From assembly GCF_016901995.1 (NCBI RefSeq), contig NZ_JACJLE010000028.1, positions 1 through 49,807 of the forward strand: a stretch of DNA of 49,807 nt, read 5' to 3'. This document shows positions 43,328-49,807 of the stretch, in pieces. The first letter of the stretch is position 1, and every line of letters begins with the position of its first letter. A program made the translations under genes and the position numbers. The stretch comes from Bacteroides caecigallinarum (lineage in GTDB: Bacteria; Bacteroidota; Bacteroidia; Bacteroidales; Bacteroidaceae). The notes below the pieces were generated by a model. It had not been told where the DNA came from, made no database searches, and was given only the letters and a program-made list of their open reading frames with translations.

Positions 43328-43357
43328 TTAGTGTATGGATAGTATAGTTGTTTTATA

Positions 43358-43365
43358 CAAAAATA
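43358..43365 (-). promoter_or_regulatory. -7 box of the HTCS gene
   Basis: TATTTTTG fits TAnnTTTG on the minus strand about 30 bases before the ATG at 43327. No -33 TTTG is found. Confidence 0.4.
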
Positions 43366-43501
43366 GGGACTTTTCTTAAAAAACCATTTTAATGTATGTT
43401 CTTTTTTTATTTATAATCTCTCTTTTTTGCAGTTCGCCACTATATTCTGTACGTTTGCCACTATTCAAGGTAACGTCTGTTTTTCATCATTATATAATCA
43501 T

Positions 43502-43509
43502 TAATTTTG
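43502..43509 (+). promoter_or_regulatory. -7 box of the Met/Cys-rich protein gene
   Basis: TAATTTTG on the plus strand, 41 bases before the ATG at 43551. A -33 TTTG at the right spacing is not seen. Confidence 0.4.
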
Positions 43510-43550
43510 TATCAGACAATTGAAAGTTGAACATCTAATTTTATACGATT

Positions 43551-44084
43551 ATGAAAACAAGATTAATGACATTGGTAGTAATGATGGCTGTTTCAATAAG
43601 CAGCTTTAGTGTGATGGCACAGAACGCTCAAGATGCACCTGCACAAAGACGTGCAAAACAGAAACCTACACCAGAGCAGATGATGGACCGACATGTAAAG
43701 ATGATGGAGAAAAAACTTGTAATGGATGATGCAACTGCTGCAAAGTTCACTCCGCTCTACAAGGAATATCTTCAGGCCATGAAGGATTGCCGTCCAGCTG
43801 TGAACAAGGATGTAAAAAAGGCGGAAATGACAGATGCCGAAATAGAAAAAGCTATTCAGGACAGATTTGATGCAAGACAGAAAGCATTGGATGTGCAGAA
43901 AAAGTATTTCAAGAAGTTCAAGGAAGTGCTAAATGCAAAACAATTGCAGAAAGTGTTTCAGCAGCCATGTATGGATGGAAAGATGAAACCTGGTATGAGG
44001 AACCATAAGATGATTAAACGTGGTGATAATCAGAAATGTATGAAACATGCAAGTTGTGCTAAATGTCCTATGCAGACTAAATAA
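43551..44084 (+). CDS. Secreted Spy/CpxP-like protein with Met/Cys/His-rich tail
   Basis: A 177-residue exported protein. The signal peptide ends at about residue 23 (SFSVMAQ). The mature part is helical and basic, with PEQMMDRHVKMMEKKLVMDD and QKKYFKKFKEVLNAKQLQKV. This pattern resembles periplasmic Spy/CpxP-like proteins (LTxxQ-type helices) and small DUF4890-like Bacteroidota proteins. The last 35 residues are rich in Met, Cys, His and Lys (QPCMDGKMKPGMRNHKM and CMKHASCAKCPMQTK). Four cysteines and several methionines suggest metal binding, for example copper, but this is inference. It is a single-gene unit between the two glycan loci, with a -7 box at 43502 and a good terminator downstream. 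Confidence 0.72.
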   Translation: MKTRLMTLVVMMAVSISSFSVMAQNAQDAPAQRRAKQKPTPEQMMDRHVKMMEKKLVMDDATAAKFTPLYKEYLQAMKDCRPAVNKDVKKAEMTDAEIEKAIQDRFDARQKALDVQKKYFKKFKEVLNAKQLQKVFQQPCMDGKMKPGMRNHKMIKRGDNQKCMKHASCAKCPMQTK

Positions 44085-44109
44085 TTCTTTTAGGATATAC
44101 GTTTTAAAG

Positions 44110-44151
44110 AATTCCCTGTCATTGTAATTAGAGTGGCAGGGAATTTTTTTT
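44110..44151 (+). terminator. Intrinsic terminator after the Met/Cys-rich protein gene
   Basis: AATTCCCTG (44110-44118) pairs with CAGGGAATT (44137-44145), followed by a T run to 44151. It lies 26 bases after the stop codon. Confidence 0.85.
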
Positions 44152-44233
44152 ATGTCAGTTTGTGAGTACTTGAAGCAAGTAAAGTTGTTATGACATCCGT
44201 ATATAATTAGTAGTAACTCTAAATTTAATTTAT

Positions 44234-45676
44234 ATGGTAAAACAGTTTTTTATAACATTCTTGGTTTTAGTGGCATTTGTAGATGTCATTAGTTCAAAAG
44301 TAGTAACTTATCCTGCAGGTAAAGATGTAGAACTCATAAAAGACTTTACTGTTCGTGTTCGTCAATTGGGGGGTGAATGGCTTCCTATTGATATTTATCC
44401 TGTAAAGGTTGATGAAGTACGTGGTACTAAACATCGTATAGAAACTGCTTCGATGGCTTATTTTGATTTTGACGGTACCGTAGAGGTTGAAGTCACTTCA
44501 AATAAAGGTAATGTAGAAACTGCACGTGTCCGTCCGCTTTCATATGATATTGATACAAATATATCCGGCAATAAGGTGTTTTTTACACTTGACAAACCTT
44601 CAAATCTGTCAGTAGAAGTGAATGGAGATCTTTTTCATAATTTACATCTTTTTGCCAATCCTATTGATATCAATCGTCCTACAGAACGCGAAATAAAACG
44701 TGCAGGTAAGAAGAACAGTAATCTTATATACTTTGCTCCCGGTTTACACAAACTTCCTGGAGATACATTGAGAATTCCTTCCGGTAAGACTGTTTATGTT
44801 GATGGAGGAGCACGTGTGATAGGTACGTTTATATTGAGAGATGTTAATGATGTAAAGATATTTGGTAGAGGAGAAGTACATCCTAAAGGACGTGGTGCAG
44901 GTGTCTCATTGATAAAGGCACGTAATGTTGAAGTTGAAGGCATAGTCGTGACTCAATTACCTGTTGGAGAGAGTGATAGCGTAAAAATAACCAACGTTAA
45001 GGGCATAACGTCATACGGATGGGGTGATGGGTTTAACGTTTTCTCAAGTAGTAATGTGAAATATGACCGTATTTTCGCACGTACAAGCGATGACTGTACA
45101 ACCGTTTATGCTACCCGTTTGGGGCATAAAGGAAGCAGTCGAAACATTCTTATGGAAAATTCCACTCTATGGGCTGATGTAGCACACCCTATTAATATTG
45201 GTCTTCACGGAAATGCGGAAAGGCCTGACACTATTGAGAATATAACTTATAGAAATATTGATGTCTTAGATCAAAAAGAGCCACAGCTTGATTGTCAAGG
45301 TGTTTTTGCTATAGTAGCGGGAGATGATAATCTTGTACGTAATGTTACTTTTGATAATATCAGAGTGGAAGATATCAGGCAAGGAAGGCTATTTGATATA
45401 CGTGTTGCGTTGATAGAAAAATATTGTGCAGTGCCTGGACGAGCTATTGAAGATATATATTTTAAGGATATCTTTTATAATGGCAAAAATGCTGAAGTTT
45501 CAATTATTCTAGGTTATAATGAAGAACGTAAAGTAAAAAACATTACTTTTGATAATCTCGTAATAAACGGAAAAAAGATTTATGACGATATGCCTGACAA
45601 ACCAAAATGGTATAAAACAGGAGATATGGGACGTATATTTATAGGGGAGCATGTAGAAAATGTAGTGTTCAAATAA
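44234..45676 (+). CDS. Secreted parallel beta-helix glycoside hydrolase or lyase (GH28/GH49-like)
   Basis: A 480-residue protein with a short signal-like start (MVKQFFITFLVLVAFVDVIS). An N-terminal beta domain (25-135) precedes a right-handed beta-helix (about 160-480) built of repeated turns such as VKIFGRGEVHPKGRG and NITYRNIDVLDQ. Acidic residues in the usual active-site groove are Asp265 (GWGDGFNVFSS) and Asp286-Asp287 (RTSDDCTTVY). This layout resembles GH28 polygalacturonases and GH49 dextranases, but their exact signatures are not matched, so the reaction is open. It lies 93 bases before a heparinase-like gene on the same strand, pointing to joint breakdown of an acidic glycan. A short inverted repeat TACTTG/CAAGTA (44167-44181) lies upstream. 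Confidence 0.72.
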   Translation: MVKQFFITFLVLVAFVDVISSKVVTYPAGKDVELIKDFTVRVRQLGGEWLPIDIYPVKVDEVRGTKHRIETASMAYFDFDGTVEVEVTSNKGNVETARVRPLSYDIDTNISGNKVFFTLDKPSNLSVEVNGDLFHNLHLFANPIDINRPTEREIKRAGKKNSNLIYFAPGLHKLPGDTLRIPSGKTVYVDGGARVIGTFILRDVNDVKIFGRGEVHPKGRGAGVSLIKARNVEVEGIVVTQLPVGESDSVKITNVKGITSYGWGDGFNVFSSSNVKYDRIFARTSDDCTTVYATRLGHKGSSRNILMENSTLWADVAHPINIGLHGNAERPDTIENITYRNIDVLDQKEPQLDCQGVFAIVAGDDNLVRNVTFDNIRVEDIRQGRLFDIRVALIEKYCAVPGRAIEDIYFKDIFYNGKNAEVSIILGYNEERKVKNITFDNLVINGKKIYDDMPDKPKWYKTGDMGRIFIGEHVENVVFK

Positions 45677-45769
45677 ACTATATCTGAAAAAATATGACTT
45701 TGGTTTAGGTGTCTTTCTTCATATATTCGTATTATATAAATAAGCGAATATAATTAATTTAGTAATACA

Positions 45770-48505
45770 ATGAAAAAACAATTTCTGTCATTAGTCTTTA
45801 GTCTGATTGTATGCCTGATTTCATCTGCTAAGACTGTTACCAATGAAACACTAAACACAGATCATCCAAGATATCTGACAACGGAGAAAGAAAAGAAAGA
45901 AACTCTGGATCTGATAAAAAAAGAAAAATGGGCAAAGGATGTATTTGATGGGTTGACATCAAGAGTAGAGAAATATTCTTCTAAAGGTCCTGAATGGCTT
46001 ACTTCCAGACTCCAGATGTATTGGAAATCTCATGCTACTGATGTATATATCAGAGGAGAATATTATGATCATGCCGGAGGTGAGAAGGCTCCTGCACCTA
46101 CAGTTATGTACACAGGTGCACGTAGTCATGCCACTATTTATCGCCGTCCAAAGCTAGAGGATATAACACCGTATCACGAGGACACAAAAGGAATGTATTT
46201 GGCTAATACATCATTGAATGGTGAACCTTTGGAATGGGTTTCTATAAGTAAAACCGGTAGAATGATAGAAAGCATAAACAGCGAAATAATGGGAATAGCT
46301 CGTGACGCGGCTTTCCTCTGGTGGCTTACAGGTAAAGAGGAATATGCTTCTATGGCTGCATCAGTATTTGATACTTACATGACAGGTATATATTATCGCA
46401 ATGTTCCGATAGACCTAAACAATGGACATCAGCAGACTCTTGTAGGAATGTCGTCTTTCGAGGTTATACATGAGGATATTATTAAGTCTTTAGTTCCGCT
46501 TTATGATTTTCTTTATAAGTATCTTAGAGAAAAAAAGCCTGAAAAAATGGATATATATGCTTCTGCATTCAAGAAATGGGCGGACAATATTATTGCTAAC
46601 GGTGTTCCTCACAACAACTGGAACCTTATGCAGGCACGTTTCGTGATGGATATTGCACTGATTCTTGAAAATAATGCCCTCTATGCTGATGGAAAAGGAC
46701 GTGAATATTATATAGATTATATCATAAACCAGTCATCCATACGCCAGTGGTCGCTCAAGCGGTTGGCTGAATATGGCTACGACAGCAATACCGGTATATG
46801 GGCGGAATGTCCCGGCTACAGTAGTGTTGTAGTGGGCGATTATGCACAGTTTGTGAATCTTTTTGACCGTAATCTTGGATATGATTTGACAAAGGATATT
46901 CCTGTGATTAGCAAGGCTGTGTCCGCCATGCCCCAATACCTCTTCCCTAATATGATGCAGGTGGGTTTTGGCGATACACATCCTTCGTATCTACGTACTG
47001 ATATATTCAAATATATGATAGCCAATGCCCAACAGCATGGCAAGAAAGATGAAGAAGAACATTTCACACGCATGCTGAAACTCTTTGATCCGAATGCAGA
47101 GAAAGTATCTGCCGGACAAGGTAAAATGCCGATTGCCGTAACATCCTTCTTTTCTGATAAACCGTTGAAAATTAATCCTAAAACAGAGGCCGGAAAGATT
47201 GACGATTATGTTACTCCGTCGTTCTATGCGCCTAATGTAAGTTGGTTGGTACAGCGTAACGGAATGGATAAGGAAAACAGCTTAATGATTTCGTTGAATG
47301 GAAGCGATGGGAATCACATGCATGCCAATGGTATAGGTATGGAGCTGTATGGAAAAGGGTTACCTTTGGCACCTGATGCCGGAATAGGTACAATGGGATA
47401 TTCAGGTCTTGATTATCTGGAATATTACAGCCAGTTTCCTTCGCATAACACAGTATGCGTGGATGGTATTTCATCGTACCCTGTAATGAAGAGCAATCAT
47501 GCGTTTAAGGTAAGGAATTTGTATCCGGAATCAGGAGTAAAAGTACCATATCAGCCTGTCAGCTATAGTGAAGTATATTTCCGTGAGCCTGAGTCATATT
47601 CCGACCAGACACGTCTGAACGGTATTGTAAATACGTCTGACTCTACAGGCTATTATGTAGATATTTTCCGTAGTCGCAAAGTGGAAGGAGGCGACAAGAT
47701 GCATGATTATTTCTATCACAACATGGGACAGGTTATGACTCTTAAAGCTGCCGATGGTACAGATTTGAATTTACAACCTACTCAGGAACTTGCTTTTGCT
47801 GGAGCACATTTATATGCTTATTCATATATCTATGACAAAAAAAGTGCTCAGACAGATAAGAATATTAAAGCTGAATATACCATAAACATGCCTGATAAGA
47901 ATGATATAACCATGAATATGTGGATGAAAGGCGAGAAAGACAGAGAAGTCTTTTCTGCACTAAGTCCTATGACTGAGGGTATTAGCCGTATAAGAGGAAT
48001 GCCTTACGATATCAAGAAACAGCCTACACTTACATTCGTAGCACGCCAGAAAGGCGAAGCATGGACACGTCCTTTTGTCAGTATATTCGAGCCAGTAACA
48101 AAGTCTTCTCCTTCAGCAATAAGTTCAGTTGAGTATCCATTGGTGATATCTGATGGTCAATCAAATAGTAATATTGCTGTAGTGGTGAATCTTAAAGATG
48201 GAAGAAAGGATTTGATTTTATCGTCTGACACAAATGCTTATCTTTGCAAATCAGAGAATGTTGAGACAAAATCCACTTATAGTGTATGTCGTTCAAAAGA
48301 AGGGATGCCTGTTCTCATCTTTTTAGGTAACGGTACATGTTATAAATGTAAAGGTATTGAAATTAAGTCAACTACTCCTTCTGATATACTTGTCTATTAT
48401 GAACATCAGAAATGGAAATGTAAGTCGTCTTCTGATGCTGTAATTATTATTGAAGGTACCAGATATGAGATTAGTGCTGGAAAGGATGAAATTATATTGA
48501 AATAA
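45770..48505 (+). CDS. Heparinase II/III-like polysaccharide lyase candidate
   Basis: A 911-residue secreted protein. The signal peptide ends near residue 20 (LISSAK). An alpha/alpha-toroid region spans about 30-400, including HNNWNLMQARF at 281-291, where His281 and Asn282/283 could be catalytic, and ECPGYSSVVVGDY with Tyr350. A beta-sandwich follows, with HMHANGIGMELYGKGLPLAP from 516, resembling the heparinase II/III metal/substrate motif. The architecture is that of lyases acting on uronic-acid glycans, as in PL15, PL17 and PL21. The family and substrate are not assigned. Low similarity to the classic HxHxDxN pattern (here HMHANG) is notable. It is followed 10 bases later by a hybrid two-component gene. 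Confidence 0.75.
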   Translation: MKKQFLSLVFSLIVCLISSAKTVTNETLNTDHPRYLTTEKEKKETLDLIKKEKWAKDVFDGLTSRVEKYSSKGPEWLTSRLQMYWKSHATDVYIRGEYYDHAGGEKAPAPTVMYTGARSHATIYRRPKLEDITPYHEDTKGMYLANTSLNGEPLEWVSISKTGRMIESINSEIMGIARDAAFLWWLTGKEEYASMAASVFDTYMTGIYYRNVPIDLNNGHQQTLVGMSSFEVIHEDIIKSLVPLYDFLYKYLREKKPEKMDIYASAFKKWADNIIANGVPHNNWNLMQARFVMDIALILENNALYADGKGREYYIDYIINQSSIRQWSLKRLAEYGYDSNTGIWAECPGYSSVVVGDYAQFVNLFDRNLGYDLTKDIPVISKAVSAMPQYLFPNMMQVGFGDTHPSYLRTDIFKYMIANAQQHGKKDEEEHFTRMLKLFDPNAEKVSAGQGKMPIAVTSFFSDKPLKINPKTEAGKIDDYVTPSFYAPNVSWLVQRNGMDKENSLMISLNGSDGNHMHANGIGMELYGKGLPLAPDAGIGTMGYSGLDYLEYYSQFPSHNTVCVDGISSYPVMKSNHAFKVRNLYPESGVKVPYQPVSYSEVYFREPESYSDQTRLNGIVNTSDSTGYYVDIFRSRKVEGGDKMHDYFYHNMGQVMTLKAADGTDLNLQPTQELAFAGAHLYAYSYIYDKKSAQTDKNIKAEYTINMPDKNDITMNMWMKGEKDREVFSALSPMTEGISRIRGMPYDIKKQPTLTFVARQKGEAWTRPFVSIFEPVTKSSPSAISSVEYPLVISDGQSNSNIAVVVNLKDGRKDLILSSDTNAYLCKSENVETKSTYSVCRSKEGMPVLIFLGNGTCYKCKGIEIKSTTPSDILVYYEHQKWKCKSSSDAVIIIEGTRYEISAGKDEIILK

Positions 48506-48515
48506 AATTTTTATT

Positions 48516-49807
48516 ATGTTAAGGTCATATATTGCAATATTGTTAATGTTTTTGTGCTCCAATATAATTGGGGCACAAAGTGTTTCTAAGTATGTGTTCC
48601 GTCCAATCGGAATTTCACAAGGATTACCTGATAACTATGTTAAAACGGTTTTTGGTTTGCCAGATGGAAGACTTGGTGTACGTACGACAATTTTGCTTAG
48701 TTTGTATGACGGATATAATTTTAAGAATCATTCTTTATTGATGGGAGAGGTGTATCCACTCAATAGAATACCATTGCTTCCAACCCAATATATAGATAAT
48801 TTTAATAGGTTATGGATAAAAGAAAGTAATAAATTACAGGTGTTTGATTTGAATACAGAATCTTTTCTTTCTCCAACCGATATTTTTAATTCTTTAGGTG
48901 TAAATGTACCTATATCAGACTTTTTTATTGATGCCGAAGGCACAATGTGGATTATTGATAATGAAAATTCGTTGTCATATTATGATTATAAAGCTAAATG
49001 TTTTCATAAGGTTTATGCTAGCAGTGATTTTTATGAAAAAAATGGACCTTTGATGGATTTGGAAACAAACAATGGATTAACTTGGATTGTTTATGCCAAT
49101 GGAATAGTTCGTTGTTATGATATGCTTCAAGATAAAATTGTACGTCACGAGAATTTTTTAGGTGGTAAGATTGATTCTAATGATAATGTAAAAATCAAAT
49201 TCCTTGAGAATGGAGATTTTTGGTTGTTATATAGTAAAGGTTTATCATATTATAATAACTCTACTAAGATTTGGTCTGATATAGATTTGTCTATATTGGG
49301 TAATTATCAGGAGTTGGTTACTATGGATACGGACTTGTCTGGTAATGCATGGATAGCTAGCGTAAGAAAAGGTCTGTTTATTGTGGATAGATTTAGCCAT
49401 AAGATTGATTCAAAACCTGTTCTTTCATATAATAACAGTAATGAAAATATTCATGGAGTTTATATAGATAAAATTACTAATATAACATGGGTTGGAACAT
49501 TTAATCGTGGACTTGCATATTTCCATCCTTCAATGGTAAATTTTAAAGTATATAATAGCAATACTGTTAATGATAAATGGATAAACTCAGATTTACGTTG
49601 TATGTTGGAATTATCAGACAACACTTTATTGTTTGGTACAGACGATGGTCTTGTTGTTTATGATACTGAGTTAAACTCAGTTTCTAAACCATATAAGATA
49701 ACCAATGGAATTCTGTGCAAGTCTATGATTCGTGATAAAAACAATAACATTTGGCTGGGAACTTACAAGGATGGTTTATTCTGTATAAATCCTAATGATG
49801 TCTATAA
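48516..49807 (+). CDS. Second hybrid two-component regulator, N-terminal part (runs off the window)
   Basis: The frame opens at the ATG at 48516, ten bases after the lyase stop, and stays open for 430 codons to the window edge. A signal peptide (MLRSYIAILLMFLCSNIIGA) is followed by Reg_prop propeller repeats: FRPIGISQGLPDNYVKTVFG, then MWIIDNENSLSYY, TWVGTFNRGLAYF and IWLGTYKDGLFCINP. This is the periplasmic sensor of an HTCS; kinase, receiver and AraC domains are expected beyond the edge. Its place beside the beta-helix and lyase genes suggests it senses their product. The coding sequence looks more AT-rich by eye than the housekeeping genes. Confidence 0.85.
   Translation, partial: MLRSYIAILLMFLCSNIIGAQSVSKYVFRPIGISQGLPDNYVKTVFGLPDGRLGVRTTILLSLYDGYNFKNHSLLMGEVYPLNRIPLLPTQYIDNFNRLWIKESNKLQVFDLNTESFLSPTDIFNSLGVNVPISDFFIDAEGTMWIIDNENSLSYYDYKAKCFHKVYASSDFYEKNGPLMDLETNNGLTWIVYANGIVRCYDMLQDKIVRHENFLGGKIDSNDNVKIKFLENGDFWLLYSKGLSYYNNSTKIWSDIDLSILGNYQELVTMDTDLSGNAWIASVRKGLFIVDRFSHKIDSKPVLSYNNSNENIHGVYIDKITNITWVGTFNRGLAYFHPSMVNFKVYNSNTVNDKWINSDLRCMLELSDNTLLFGTDDGLVVYDTELNSVSKPYKITNGILCKSMIRDKNNNIWLGTYKDGLFCINPNDVY

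Noticed and set aside
48728-48943. Minus-strand ORF of 71 codons at the window end
   Set aside because: It lies inside the open plus-strand HTCS frame, which has a signal peptide and propeller repeats.

Overview
The window is chromosomal DNA from a member of the order Bacteroidales, most like Bacteroides, Phocaeicola or Prevotella. The basis is a SusC/SusD-type polysaccharide utilisation locus (PUL), hybrid two-component regulators of the gut Bacteroidota type, several promoters of the Bacteroidota form TTTG-N(19-21)-TAnnTTTG, weak Shine-Dalgarno signals, and a housekeeping block (mnmG-apt-uvrC-dtd-mazG-deoC) in a familiar Bacteroidales order. No rRNA, tRNA, CRISPR array, insertion sequence or prophage was recognised.

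Layout. 1-44 is the 5' end of a secreted protein gene leaving the window, followed by an AT-rich gap. 501-4082 holds a small AraC-type protein, an M16 peptidase, a LOG-family protein and a PfkB sugar kinase. 4054-12897 is mostly housekeeping: mnmA, a ketopantoate reductase, ychF, a small secreted DUF3836-like protein, polA, a polyprenyl diphosphate synthase and deoC. 12897-19952 carries mazG-like, dtd, uvrC, apt, mnmG, ybeY and a SpmA-SpmB fusion, all on the minus strand. A perfect 16-bp parS-type palindrome lies a few bases after the mnmG stop. 20167-28198 holds a DUF3810 membrane protein, a tripartite RND efflux operon and a divergent AraC regulator.

28263-43327 is a complete-looking galactan PUL on the minus strand: hybrid two-component sensor/regulator, SusC, SusD, a SusE/F-like surface glycan-binding lipoprotein, a GH53 endo-beta-1,4-galactanase lipoprotein, and a 1172-residue protein that joins a GH2 beta-galactosidase to a second GH53 domain. 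The inferred path is cutting of pectic galactan at the surface by the lipoprotein GH53, uptake through SusCD, then combined endo and exo cleavage in the periplasm by the fusion enzyme. The sensor would switch the system on through the susC upstream region, which carries three 12-bp direct repeats and a 12-bp inverted repeat.

43551-49807 (plus strand) holds a small Met/Cys/His-rich secreted protein. After it comes the start of a second glycan locus: a beta-helix hydrolase or lyase, a heparinase II/III-like lyase candidate, and the N-terminal part of a second hybrid two-component regulator that runs off the window. This end looks more AT-rich by eye than the housekeeping part.

The most notable non-coding signals are a dispersed family of intergenic repeats (TTGACAAG-type units around a CATCCGGATG core, five sites), a 22-bp-period array upstream of the LOG gene, the parS site, and a 12-bp hairpin inside the galactan operon.
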